Positions 56,257 through 64,000 of a stretch of DNA of 64,000 nucleotides are shown here, one piece after another. The notes beneath the pieces were generated by a model. It saw only the letters and a program-made list of their open reading frames with translations. It ran no database searches and was not told the DNA's origin. Each line of letters starts with the position of its first letter. The stretch's first letter is position 1. Both the position numbers and the translations under genes were made by a program. Source of the DNA: Clostridiaceae bacterium (lineage in GTDB: Bacteria > Bacillota > Clostridia > DSM-8532). Location: NCBI GenBank assembly GCA_012521105.1, contig JAAYNA010000149.1:1-64000 (forward strand). The letters run 5' to 3'.

Positions 56257-56335
56257 ATTAAATAGCTAAATTAAAATTATCCGCCTTATTGGGATGATTG
56301 GTTGTTTAAGCAATTCAAGCAAAGGGGAAACCGTT

Positions 56336-56908
56336 TTGAAGGATTTTATTGATGTTTTCAGAAGTACTGCTGTTTTGGAAGTATCCAGGGCCGTACTAAA
56401 GTATCTGAACAAAGTTAGTATTAATAAAAGAATTGTTATTTTGTGCATTGGTACCGACAGATCTACAGGGGATTCTCTTGGCCCTTTGGTGGGATACAGA
56501 CTAAGCCGGTATCACACATTAAGCGCAACGGTTGTTGGAACACTTGACCAGCCTGTTCATGCAGTGAATCTTTGTGAGACCCTGGAAAGAATAAATTCAG
56601 AAATCCCCGATAATTTCATAATAGCAGTGGATGCCTGCCTGGGAACACATGGAAACATAGGATATATCACAATAGGTAAAGGGCCTTTGAAACCAGGTTC
56701 AGGGCTTAAAAAGGATTTGCCTGAAACGGGTGACATTCATATTACAGGTATTGTTAATCATGGTGGTTTCATGGATTTTGTGGTTCTGCAAAATACCAGA
56801 TTAAGTCTTGTTATGAAAATGAGTGAGACCATAGCTGACGGTTTGCAGTACGCTTTATGGAAATATCATCGCCATAACGAGAAAATTCTAAATCCGTATA
56901 TACAATAG
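56336..56908 (+). CDS. yyaC: sporulation protein YyaC (DUF1256, germination-protease-like)
   Basis: About 190 residues. IVILCIGTDRSTGDSLGPLVGYRL, VVGTLDQPVHAVNL, AVDACLGTHGNIGYITIG and GIVNHGGFMDFVVLQNTRL are the YyaC hallmarks; the fold is related to GPR spore protease. Present only in spore formers. Track starts at ATG 56294 without a ribosome site; TTG 56336 follows aaagggga with good spacing. Substrate not established. Confidence 0.92.
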   Translation: MKDFIDVFRSTAVLEVSRAVLKYLNKVSINKRIVILCIGTDRSTGDSLGPLVGYRLSRYHTLSATVVGTLDQPVHAVNLCETLERINSEIPDNFIIAVDACLGTHGNIGYITIGKGPLKPGSGLKKDLPETGDIHITGIVNHGGFMDFVVLQNTRLSLVMKMSETIADGLQYALWKYHRHNEKILNPYIQ

Positions 56909-57001
56909 TGTTCTGTTACACAGTAATAATTTCAAAAAATATAGTTGTTATACAGGAAAAATACGTGGTATATTTAAATGTAGTGAAAGGAGTGTTTGTT
57001 T

Positions 57002-57160
57002 ATGGAAAAGTGGGTTTGTACTGTTTGTGGTTATGTCTACGATCCGGAAGTAGGGGATCCGGATAACGGTGTGGAACCCGGAACAGCTTTTGAGGATATA
57101 CCTGATGATTGGGTTTGCCCGGATTGCGGTGTTGGCAAGGATATGTTTGAACAGGAATAA
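57002..57160 (+). CDS. rubredoxin
   Basis: Not in the ORF track. 52 residues, [19 protein letters not shown], and [18 protein letters not shown]. The two CxxCG pairs bind one iron. Cytoplasmic one-electron carrier, probably feeding rubrerythrin-type peroxide reductases such as the one at 9.5 kb. ATG follows gaaaggag. Followed by an inverted repeat. Confidence 0.97.
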   Translation: MEKWVCTVCGYVYDPEVGDPDNGVEPGTAFEDIPDDWVCPDCGVGKDMFEQE

Positions 57161-57166
57161 TGACGG

Positions 57167-57189
57167 GGGGTTTGTGAAATACAAACCCC
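57167..57189 (+). terminator. stem-loop after rubredoxin
   Basis: GGGGTTTGT, loop GAAAT, ACAAACCCC. The stem is perfect over 9 bp but is followed by attaatatt rather than a clear T run, so it may be a stabilising 3' hairpin. Confidence 0.5.
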
Positions 57190-57225
57190 ATTAATATTAT
57201 TAATGAGCTTATTAAATAAATTCCC

Positions 57226-57284
57226 TGTCCGCGGGTCCTGCTTCGGGAGCTTTGGCTCCCTGAACAACAAAACCGCTACGGACA
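57226..57284 (+). repeat. G/C-rich structured intergenic segment
   Basis: TGTCCG (57226-57231) pairs with CGGACA (57279-57284) and encloses GGGAGC / GCTCCC (57245-57250, 57255-57260). The whole 57220-57400 stretch is richer in G+C than its surroundings and non-coding. Its look suggests an inserted repeat or small RNA. Confidence 0.4.
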
Positions 57285-57403
57285 TCCGCTCCTTGTATGT
57301 GAAAATAATCCGCAGGAATGCAGCAAGGCTTTGGGGTGTGCTGCTCTGCGCCGCTAAAGGCATCCGAATCACCTGCTTCCTGAGAGGCAGCTGCATTCCC
57401 CTA

Positions 57404-57443
57404 TAAATTTTCTGCATTGCACAATATCTACACAGCCTTTTCA
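57404..57443 (+). repeat. dispersed intergenic repeat, copy B
   Basis: TAAATTTTCTGCATTGCACAATAT then CTACACAGCCTTTT. Close match to copy A at 7304-7344. Both copies lie about 50-85 bp upstream of a promoter (amidohydrolase, metK). Confidence 0.6.
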
Positions 57444-57485
57444 TTTCCCTGCTATTAACTGAACTGTGTCGCATAACTTAAAATC

Positions 57486-57514
57486 TTGATTTCCAACCAA
57501 TGGTATGCTATTAT
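57486..57514 (+). promoter_or_regulatory. promoter of the metK transcript
   Basis: TTGATT at 57486-57491, a 17-bp spacer, TATTAT at 57509-57514, placing the start about 40 nt before the riboswitch. Confidence 0.65.
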
Positions 57515-57558
57515 ATAAACAGCAGATATAATTTTACAACAATAATAAATATTGTTTT

Positions 57559-57655
57559 CCTTATCAAGAGAGGTGGAGGGATCGGGCCCTATGAAACCCG
57601 GCAACCGGCATTTGCACGGTGCCAATTCCTGCAGGATTAATCCTGAGAGATGAGG
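57559..57655 (+). ncRNA. SAM-I riboswitch (S box)
   Basis: Conserved core present in order: tatcaagagaggtggaggga, gggccc, tgaaacccggcaacc, ggtgccaattcc, then tgagagatgagg. P1 is CCTTATC (57559-57565) with GATGAGG (57649-57655), one wobble pair. It should bind S-adenosylmethionine and, when bound, allow the following terminator to form, shutting off metK. Confidence 0.96.
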
Positions 57656-57663
57656 AGTCAGGC

Positions 57664-57696
57664 AAATCTCTTCATTGAAGAGATTTTTCTTTTATT
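57664..57696 (+). terminator. riboswitch-controlled terminator before metK
   Basis: AAATCTCTTC, loop ATT, GAAGAGATTT, then a T-rich tail. It lies directly after the SAM-I aptamer, the expected expression platform. Confidence 0.88.
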
Positions 57697-57779
57697 AGCT
57701 TCCTTTCATGCTAAAGGGTTAATTTCCTGGACAGAATAATTTCGTATTACCAGAAAATATATACAAGGGAGTTGGTTTT

Positions 57780-58970
57780 ATGTCGAAAGTACTTTTTACA
57801 TCAGAATCGGTAACAGAAGGTCATCCCGATAAAATTTGCGATAACATATCCGATGCAATACTTGATGCTATTATTTCCGAAGACCCTATGGCGAGGGTTG
57901 CATGCGAAACTGCCGTAACAACAGGGCTGGTGTTTGTTATGGGTGAAATTACAACATCGTGTTATGTAGACATTCCCAAAATAGTAAGGGATACTGTCCG
58001 CGACATTGGCTACGACAGAGCTAAATATGGCTTTGATTGTGATACTTGCTCTGTAATAACCTCTATAGATGAACAGTCCCCGGATATCGCATTGGGTGTT
58101 AACAAAGCGTTGGAATACAGAGACCACACAGACCATTATAATAACGCAGGAACTACAGGCGCCGGAGATCAGGGAATGGTGTTTGGTTATGCCTGCGATG
58201 AAACCCCGGAGCTTATGCCAATGCCTATTTCTTTAGCCCACAAACTGGCAAGGAAACTTACAGATGTACGAAGACAGGGTATTTTAACCTATTTAAGGCC
58301 CGATGGCAAATCCCAGGTAACGGTTGAATATAAAGACAGCAAACCCGTTCGGGTGGATGCAGTGGTTGTTTCAGCTCAGCATGGCCTGGACGTGGATTAT
58401 CAAACCATAAAAAAAGATATCTTGGAACACGTAATAAAACCTGTGATTCCTGGTAATTTGCTCGATGAAAAAACCAAATATTTCATTAATCCCACCGGAA
58501 GGTTTGTTGTAGGGGGCCCACAGGGCGATTCTGGCCTCACAGGCAGAAAGATCATAGTAGATACCTATGGTGGAATGGGCCGTCACGGCGGAGGGGCGTT
58601 TTCAGGAAAGGATCCTACAAAGGTAGACAGATCAGGTGCTTATGCTGCGAGGTATGTGGCTAAAAATGTAGTCGCGGCAGGGCTGGCTTCCCGTTGTGAA
58701 GTCCAGATTGCTTACGCTATAGGTGTTGCCCGTCCTGTATCAATTATGGTGGATACCTTTGGTACAGGAAAGGTTGATGATGAAAAAATACTGAAAATAA
58801 TAAATGAACATTTTGATCTTAGTCCGGATGCAATAATCAGGGATCTAAGGTTAAGACGTCCGATATATCGAAAAACAGCTGCATACGGGCATTTTGGCCG
58901 TGAAGATGAAGATTTTACCTGGGAAAAGACCGATAAAGCCGAGGCTATGAGGCGTGCAGCAGGAATCTAA
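57780..58970 (+). CDS. metK: S-adenosylmethionine synthetase
   Basis: Makes SAM from methionine and ATP in the cytoplasm. 396 residues: [21 protein letters not shown] (ATP-site His), [12 protein letters not shown], the P-loop-like [15 protein letters not shown], and [20 protein letters not shown] at the end. ATG after caagggag. Regulated by the upstream SAM-I riboswitch, a direct feedback loop. Its stop overlaps the convergent HD-GYP gene stop by 4 bp. Confidence 0.98.
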   Translation: MSKVLFTSESVTEGHPDKICDNISDAILDAIISEDPMARVACETAVTTGLVFVMGEITTSCYVDIPKIVRDTVRDIGYDRAKYGFDCDTCSVITSIDEQSPDIALGVNKALEYRDHTDHYNNAGTTGAGDQGMVFGYACDETPELMPMPISLAHKLARKLTDVRRQGILTYLRPDGKSQVTVEYKDSKPVRVDAVVVSAQHGLDVDYQTIKKDILEHVIKPVIPGNLLDEKTKYFINPTGRFVVGGPQGDSGLTGRKIIVDTYGGMGRHGGGAFSGKDPTKVDRSGAYAARYVAKNVVAAGLASRCEVQIAYAIGVARPVSIMVDTFGTGKVDDEKILKIINEHFDLSPDAIIRDLRLRRPIYRKTAAYGHFGREDEDFTWEKTDKAEAMRRAAGI

Positions 58971-60019
58971 CTTATTATATCAACGATAGAAATTCCAGGA
59001 TTTTTCGCTAAGTCTATCAGATAGGGTTCAAATACCGGAGGCCCTTTCTTACGAGCAATAACCATTACCTTTGGACGAATGGAGGGAGGGCCTTTCGATT
59101 CCACCACTCTGGCGATTTCACCGGTGTTGAGCATGACTATAATGTCCGCCGGATAAACGGCTATACTGTCTATAAATACTCTTATGATTTGGGAATCAAA
59201 CTGGGTTCCGGAATTCGCAATAATATACTCGGCTGCTTCGTGGGGCATGAATCTTTTTCTGTAAACCCGGTCTGCTGTCAGGGCATCATAGACATCGGCA
59301 ATTGCAACAATACGGGACAGTAAATCAATTTCATCACCTTTTAACCCATGAGGATATCCATCGCCGTCCCAATGCTCGTGATGGTGAAGGACAATATTTG
59401 CTATCTCATCATTAAGTCCCGGAGTTCTTTTTACAATTTCATAACCGTACTCAGAGTGCTTTTTTATTAGTTCATATTCGCTCTCGGTCAGCCTTGCAGG
59501 TTTATTCAGAATATTCAGAGGTATTTTACACTTTCCGATATCATGCAGTATAGCTCCCAAAGCAAGGTTATTCAGTTCTTCTGCTGAAAGGTTCATGGTT
59601 TTTCCCGCAATTAATGAATATATGCATACATCAACCGAATGTAAATAGGTATAATTGTCAATGTCACGAATGCCTGTAAGCTTCATAAAAACATTATCGT
59701 TATTAATTATACTTTGGACAATTTCCGAAACTGTTTCCTTTATAGAGCCAACATCAACATCATCGCCTTTGCGGACGGCCTTCATAACATTTTTGACAGT
59801 GTGATATGTTTCGGAATAAATTACTTCTTCACTAAAATATTCAATCTTTTCAATTTCATTTTCCACATATACATAAGGAATGTCATATAGACGGATTTTT
59901 TCCAGATAACGTTCTTTTAATGTAAAACCCTTAAGCAGAAGAAAACGGCCGTCATCAAGAATAATGTCTTTTGCCAGTTTCATTCCCGGCTCGAGCTTAT
60001 CAAGAGTGACCTTCTTCAT
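58967..60019 (-). CDS. HD-GYP domain protein, probable c-di-GMP phosphodiesterase
   Basis: 350 residues. N-terminal DUF3391-like segment (about 1-100; [23 protein letters not shown]), then the HD-GYP domain with [13 protein letters not shown] (HD), [16 protein letters not shown] (GYP), [13 protein letters not shown]. The full metal-binding set is kept, so hydrolysis of cyclic di-GMP is likely. Motility genes begin at the window end, where such signalling often acts. Convergent with metK. Confidence 0.94.
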   Translation of the reverse strand: MKKVTLDKLEPGMKLAKDIILDDGRFLLLKGFTLKERYLEKIRLYDIPYVYVENEIEKIEYFSEEVIYSETYHTVKNVMKAVRKGDDVDVGSIKETVSEIVQSIINNDNVFMKLTGIRDIDNYTYLHSVDVCIYSLIAGKTMNLSAEELNNLALGAILHDIGKCKIPLNILNKPARLTESEYELIKKHSEYGYEIVKRTPGLNDEIANIVLHHHEHWDGDGYPHGLKGDEIDLLSRIVAIADVYDALTADRVYRKRFMPHEAAEYIIANSGTQFDSQIIRVFIDSIAVYPADIIVMLNTGEIARVVESKGPPSIRPKVMVIARKKGPPVFEPYLIDLAKNPGISIVDIIS

Positions 60020-60126
60020 AACTTACCCCACTTATGCTCAATATGCAAATATTAGATAAATTTAAAAAACCTCCCTTTATATTATGCCTCATCAATAGCA
60101 AAAAATCAAATACTGCATAGTATAAA

Positions 60127-60519
60127 ATGAATAAATATTATGGTAGTGAAACCATGGTTGTATATATAATAATATCGTTATTTGCAATTTACGGGTTTAT
60201 TAATTTAATAAACGATATCATAGGAAAAATAAAGGTGGGCTGCAGCTCATGTGGCGGGAGACTATGCCTTTATCCCTACCCCGGAGATGAAGGTCTTGAA
60301 GGGAAAATACGTTCCATCTTTCTAAATGAGGTTACTGAAAAAATAGGAACCGATGGGTTTCTGTATATAAAACTTGAAGAAGATGATCCTAACAGAAAAC
60401 TTGTAGAGAAGCTTTGCGCCCAGTACCCGCGCCTGGTATTGATGGATAATCTGAATTGGGGTAGAATTAAAGATGAAAAACAAAAAATAAGCGAAAGAGA
60501 AAGGGTTTCTAATGGTTAG
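60127..60519 (+). CDS. small membrane-anchored protein of unknown function
   Basis: 130 residues. One N-terminal transmembrane segment (about 10-32, VVYIIISLFAIYGFINLI), then a soluble part with CSSCGG and C, and a C-terminal charged region (FLYIKLEEDDPNRKLVEKLCAQYPRLVLMDN). No family recognised. ATG 60154 (MVVYIII) may be the true start; neither candidate has a good ribosome site. It precedes recD2 by 24 bp, so it may share that message. Confidence 0.65.
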   Translation: MNKYYGSETMVVYIIISLFAIYGFINLINDIIGKIKVGCSSCGGRLCLYPYPGDEGLEGKIRSIFLNEVTEKIGTDGFLYIKLEEDDPNRKLVEKLCAQYPRLVLMDNLNWGRIKDEKQKISERERVSNG

Positions 60520-60543
60520 CAACCCTGTTACGGAGAGGATTTT

Positions 60544-62757
60544 TTGGAGCAAATTGAAGGAATTGTAGAAGATATTATATTTTGCAATAAAGACAATTGG
60601 TACACTGTTTGTGATGTGCGTTCGGGACGCCGGCTGATAACCATTGTGGGATATATGCCGGGTCTTGCTGTTGGTGAGACAATTATTGTAAATGGAAACT
60701 GGACGGTACACCAGGATTATGGAGAGCAATTGAAAGTTGAAACTTATGAAAGGAGTCTGCCAACAACAACCGATTCAATATTTAAATATCTTTCGTCAGG
60801 TATTATTAAAGGAATTGGTGAAATTACAGCTAAAAAAATCATTGATAAATTTGGGAATGATACCCTGAGGGTTTTACAGTTTGAACCGTTGCGCCTGTCT
60901 GAAATAAAGGGCATTAGTGCAGAAAAAGCTTTACGGATTGGACAGGCTTTCATGGAACGGGAGCAGATACGCCAGATTGTTATGTTCCTTCAGAAATTCG
61001 GAATATCAGCCACGTATTCGATAAAGGTATGGAAGAAGTTTGGCAGCGAATCGGTCAACGAAATAACGAAAAATCCATACCGGTTAACAGACGAAGATAT
61101 AAATATCGGGTTTAAAATTGCGGACCGGGTTGCTATTTCCCTGGGAATTGACAGCCAATCGGAATTCCGTGTTGCAAGCGGAATTCATTATGCATTGTCA
61201 AAGGCGGTGCAAAACGGTCATGTATACCTGCCTTCCGATGTTTTGGTCTCATACGCGTCAAAACTGTTAAACATTTCGCCTGAAGTTGTGGAGAACACAT
61301 TGTCAAAGCTGATTTTCGAAGAAAGTATTTATATTGAAAAAACCGCTGATGAAACCAGGGTTTATTTAGCTGCCTTTTATAAAGCAGAGCAATTCGTGTG
61401 CAGAAAACTAAAAATTCTAAGCGAGGTTATGCCCAAAAAAGACATATTGGATCTTGATGAACTTTTGCAAAGGGTTGAGGATGAACATAGTATTGAATAT
61501 ACCGATGAGCAGCTTAAAGCAATACGTCTTTCTGCAACAGAAAGTATATTGGTTGTTACAGGTGGCCCGGGAACAGGGAAGACTACGTTGATTAAAGGAA
61601 TTATTTCAATATTCGAAAAAAGTGGTATGGAAATTGCATTGGCAGCACCAACCGGAAGGGCTGCAAAAAGAATGACCGAGGCTACCGGAATGGAAGCCAA
61701 AACCATTCACCGCCTTCTTGAAATGGAGTTCTCGGAGAATGAAAACCTCAGAGAATTTAAAAAGAATGAAAGAGATCCGATTAAAGCCGATGTTATTATT
61801 ATTGACGAAGCTTCGATGATTGATATCTTACTTATGCATGCATTATTGAAAGCCGTTGAACCGGGTACAAGGCTAATCCTTGTTGGGGATGTGGATCAGC
61901 TTCCTTCTGTAGGCCCGGGAAGGGTCCTTAGCGATATAATTGAAAGCCAATGTCTTAAAACCATCCGCTTAAACACTATTTTCCGGCAAGCAAAGGAAAG
62001 TTTTATTGTTATAAATGCCCACAAAATAAATAAAGGCCAGTTCCCAGAGTTAAACTCCCCCAATGATGATTTTTTCTTTATTTCAAGAAACAGCTCCCAA
62101 AGTACAGCCCAGGCTATATTGGAACTTTGTACAGTACGGATCCCTGAAAAATTTGGTTTAGATCCGATGAAAGACATACAGGTTTTATCACCGGCCAAAA
62201 AAGGTGATTCAGGAGTTTACAGTTTAAATGCAGCACTGCAGCAGAGTTTGAATCCGCCAAAGGCCGGAATAAAGGAAAAACCTTACAGAGGTATGATTTT
62301 CAGAGAAAATGACCGGGTTATGCAGGTAAAGAATAACTATAACCTGTCGTGGAAAATGATACCCGAAAACGGGGATGTTGTTTCAGGAGAAGGCATATTC
62401 AATGGGGATATGGGTATAATCAGGGATATCGACCCTGAGAATAATTATTTAACGGTTTTGTTTGATGACGGGAAACTTGTTGAGTATGATTTCGATATGC
62501 TGGACGAACTGGAGCATTCTTATGCGATTACAGTTCATAAAAGCCAGGGAAGCGAATTTCCTGCTGTGGTTATAGCATTATCAGGTATTCCACCAATGCT
62601 GCGCTTAAGAAACCTTTTATATACCGCAATAACCAGAGCCCGGCAGCTTGTAATACTGGTGGGTCACATTGAAATACTGAAACAGATGGTGAATAATATC
62701 ACAGAAAAAGAAAGGTTTACAGGGTTAAAGGAAAGACTGAATCAGTATTTTTGCTAA
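60544..62757 (+). CDS. recD2: ATP-dependent 5'-3' DNA helicase RecD2
   Basis: 737 residues, the RecD-like helicase found without RecBC. N-terminal OB-like domain, helix-hairpin-helix region (SGIIKGIGEITAKKIIDKFG, about 85-105), Walker A GGPGTGKTT near 340-348, IIDEASMID, and the C-terminal 2A motif AITVHKSQGSEF. TTG start after ggagaggat. Expected role in repair and mismatch/replication stress. comF follows 15 bp downstream. Confidence 0.95.
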   Translation: MEQIEGIVEDIIFCNKDNWYTVCDVRSGRRLITIVGYMPGLAVGETIIVNGNWTVHQDYGEQLKVETYERSLPTTTDSIFKYLSSGIIKGIGEITAKKIIDKFGNDTLRVLQFEPLRLSEIKGISAEKALRIGQAFMEREQIRQIVMFLQKFGISATYSIKVWKKFGSESVNEITKNPYRLTDEDINIGFKIADRVAISLGIDSQSEFRVASGIHYALSKAVQNGHVYLPSDVLVSYASKLLNISPEVVENTLSKLIFEESIYIEKTADETRVYLAAFYKAEQFVCRKLKILSEVMPKKDILDLDELLQRVEDEHSIEYTDEQLKAIRLSATESILVVTGGPGTGKTTLIKGIISIFEKSGMEIALAAPTGRAAKRMTEATGMEAKTIHRLLEMEFSENENLREFKKNERDPIKADVIIIDEASMIDILLMHALLKAVEPGTRLILVGDVDQLPSVGPGRVLSDIIESQCLKTIRLNTIFRQAKESFIVINAHKINKGQFPELNSPNDDFFFISRNSSQSTAQAILELCTVRIPEKFGLDPMKDIQVLSPAKKGDSGVYSLNAALQQSLNPPKAGIKEKPYRGMIFRENDRVMQVKNNYNLSWKMIPENGDVVSGEGIFNGDMGIIRDIDPENNYLTVLFDDGKLVEYDFDMLDELEHSYAITVHKSQGSEFPAVVIALSGIPPMLRLRNLLYTAITRARQLVILVGHIEILKQMVNNITEKERFTGLKERLNQYFC

Positions 62758-62772
62758 AATCCGGAGTTATTT

Positions 62773-63477
62773 ATGGGGTATCGGGAGATTCGAAAAGCTG
62801 AATACTTCCTAAGACTCTTGTTTCCGGCACGGTGTATATGCTGTGATATGGTGTTGCCAATTAACGCATCTGAGGAAGTATGCAGTGAGTGCGGGAAAAG
62901 TTTAAAAACCCTGAACAAATTTGGATATGTAAACTTGCCCGGCAGCATTATCACAAAAGTGTATTCTGTTTTTGAATACGAAGGGGGCATAAGGAAAGCA
63001 ATACACAGGCTAAAGTTTGGTGAAAGCCCACGAAACGCTTTTGTTTTAGTTGATTTATCCTACCCGATACTTAAAAGTTTTCTTGATAGACAGTTTCCCT
63101 GTATGCCTTGCTCAAATTATGATATAATAATACCGGCACCGTTGCACCCGAAAAGGAAGCGACGGAGGGGGTATAATCAATCAGAGCTTATTGCTTCACG
63201 CCTTGCTTATCATATGAAAATACCCATGTTGAAAGGTGTTCTTGTTAAAAAAATAAATACACCTCCTCAAAGTCAGTTAAGAAGAGGAGAGCGTTTAAAG
63301 AATCTTATCGGGGTTTTTCACGTGAAAAAACCCAATTTAATTAAAGACAGACGGATACTTCTTGTTGATGATATAATGACAACAGGCAGTACACTTGAAC
63401 AATGTGCAAAGGCATTAATGGATGCGGGTGCTAAACAGGTTGATGCTTATGTAATTGCAATGCGAAGAAGGTTATGA
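62773..63477 (+). CDS. comFC: ComF-family phosphoribosyltransferase-like protein
   Basis: 234 residues. N-terminal four-cysteine zinc motif (CICCDMVLPI, CSECGKSL) and C-terminal PRTase fold with the PRPP loop LLVDDIMTTGSTLEQCAKAL. ComFC-type proteins take part in DNA uptake and recombination at stalled forks. Its position before a YvyF-type flagellar gene matches the comF-yvyF order of Bacillus. ATG 62773 has a weak ribosome site. Confidence 0.93.
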   Translation: MGYREIRKAEYFLRLLFPARCICCDMVLPINASEEVCSECGKSLKTLNKFGYVNLPGSIITKVYSVFEYEGGIRKAIHRLKFGESPRNAFVLVDLSYPILKSFLDRQFPCMPCSNYDIIIPAPLHPKRKRRRGYNQSELIASRLAYHMKIPMLKGVLVKKINTPPQSQLRRGERLKNLIGVFHVKKPNLIKDRRILLVDDIMTTGSTLEQCAKALMDAGAKQVDAYVIAMRRRL

Positions 63478-63547
63478 TGACAGTAAAAAATCATCCGCCC
63501 CATAAAAACTGTGAGTTGAAATTTATAAGCAATTTTTTCTGTTGTTT

Positions 63548-63575
63548 TTTAGCAATTTTGTATAATTGCCGATAT
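63548..63575 (+). promoter_or_regulatory. candidate sigma-D (sigma-28) promoter
   Basis: GCCGATAT at 63568-63575 matches the sigma-28 -10 (GCCGATAA) at seven of eight. The -35 is weak: TTTA at 63548-63551 with 16-bp spacing, against consensus TAAA-N15. It lies 20 bp before the flagellar gene. Confidence 0.6.
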
Positions 63576-63594
63576 ATTTATTGGGGGTGTTGAT

Positions 63595-64000
63595 ATGCCT
63601 GAAATAAGATATTGCAAGGAATGTCGCAGAATATTCCAATATGTAAGTGGTCCGGTTCTGTGTAACTTTTGTAAGAAGAAAGATGACGAAGAGTTTGAAA
63701 AGGTCAGGGTTTTCTTAAGGGACTACCCTGGTGCAACAATGCAGGAGGTATCGAATGTTACCGGTGTGAAGCCCGGTAAAATTCATCGCTGGTTAAAGGA
63801 AGAGCGTCTGGAAGTAAGCGAAGGTAGTCCTGTTGCATTGAACTGTGAAAAATGCGGTATCAGGATAAGAAGTGGAAGATTCTGTGTTGATTGTTCCAGA
63901 TCTCTTGCAAGAGAAATGATGCAGGCAAGAAGCGATCTGCAGCACCGCATGAGCAAAGGCAGTACATCCTTGGATAAAGACGAATTTGGGTTATATTATA
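63595..64000 (+). CDS. yvyF: flagellar-operon protein of YvyF/TIGR03826 type (partial, runs off the window)
   Basis: At least 135 codons, no stop before the window end. MPEIRYCKECRRIFQYVSGPVLCNFCKK, then KVRVFLRDYPGATMQEVSNVTGVKPGKIHRWLKEERL (an HTH-like segment), then CEKCGIRIRSGRFCVDCSRSL. Cys-pair zinc ribbons on both ends match the YvyF family encoded before flgM in Firmicutes. ATG after gggggtg. Suggests that flgM, flgN, flgK and flgL lie downstream. Confidence 0.9.
   Translation, partial: MPEIRYCKECRRIFQYVSGPVLCNFCKKKDDEEFEKVRVFLRDYPGATMQEVSNVTGVKPGKIHRWLKEERLEVSEGSPVALNCEKCGIRIRSGRFCVDCSRSLAREMMQARSDLQHRMSKGSTSLDKDEFGLYY

Noticed and set aside
57037-57474. 145-aa minus-strand ORF upstream of metK
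   Set aside because: Overlaps rubredoxin and the repeat region in antisense, with low-complexity Ser/Pro composition and no ribosome site.
1-64000. CRISPR arrays, tRNA or rRNA genes
   Set aside because: No regularly spaced repeats and no cloverleaf or rRNA-like sequences were seen.

Overview
The window (about 39-40 percent G+C by eye) comes from a low-GC, spore-forming, motile, anaerobic member of the Clostridia. Evidence: Clostridial str/S10/spc/alpha gene order with zinc-type S14, L36 and adenylate kinase; rubrerythrin and rubredoxin; the spore gene yyaC; a flagellar-operon gene at the right edge; and a YesMN/LplB/YtcP-type sugar module beside a pectinesterase, which points to a plant-polysaccharide degrader. 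I cannot name the genus from sequence alone. Many ORF-track starts are upstream of the real start; starts here were re-chosen from Shine-Dalgarno spacing and family alignment where stated.

Layout. (1) 1-4.2 kb: rpsG-fusA-tuf, the end of the str operon, with a separate tuf promoter and a terminator. (2) 4.5-23.1 kb: about 19 kb of unrelated genes lying between tuf and rpsJ: lon, an amidohydrolase, an SGNH hydrolase, rubrerythrin, an orphan sugar-binding lipoprotein, a VOC protein followed by a decayed VOC pseudogene, a YesM/YesN two-component pair, an LplB/YtcP/lipoprotein ABC importer, an orphan holin, a cytoplasmic-type pectinesterase, and tsaE-tsaB-rimI. (3) 23.1-43.1 kb: a strong promoter, a long structured leader, then the complete S10-spc-alpha cluster (rpsJ to rplQ, including secY, adk, map, a KOW protein, infA, rpmJ), ending with a two-ATPase EcfA fusion and ecfT. 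Several spacers inside the cluster hold clear inverted repeats that could be ribosomal-protein autoregulatory leaders. (4) 43.4-46.9 kb: a TPR protein, an RsmC-like methyltransferase, and a sigma factor / membrane DUF4367-like protein / secreted protein trio. (5) 47.1-50.3 kb: a zinc uptake operon znuA-znuC-znuB plus a Fur-family regulator, with a perfect 21-bp palindrome over the start site. (6) 50.5-54.8 kb: VanZ, a membrane-anchored type II NADH dehydrogenase, a divergent single-domain FMN lipoprotein carrying a flavinylation motif, and a polyprenyl diphosphate synthase. (7) 54.5-64.0 kb: a small conserved ORF, a PAS-SpoIIE phosphatase, yyaC, rubredoxin, a SAM-I riboswitch with metK, an HD-GYP protein, a small membrane protein, recD2, comF, and the start of the YvyF-like flagellar gene behind a sigma-D-like promoter.

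The most interesting candidate system is region 6. A C-terminally membrane-anchored NDH-2, a small lipoprotein with an FMN-attachment motif and a polyprenyl synthase together resemble part of the Listeria flavin-based extracellular electron transfer locus (Ndh2, PplA, DmkB). EetA, EetB, FmnB, DmkA and RibU are not in this window, and a strong terminator separates the last two genes, so this is a hypothesis. Other notable items are the fused EcfA ATPases, the Cys/His tail on ZnuC, enlarged uL22 and bL17 proteins, structured leaders in the ribosomal cluster, and a short dispersed repeat containing GCATTGCAC in intergenic regions.
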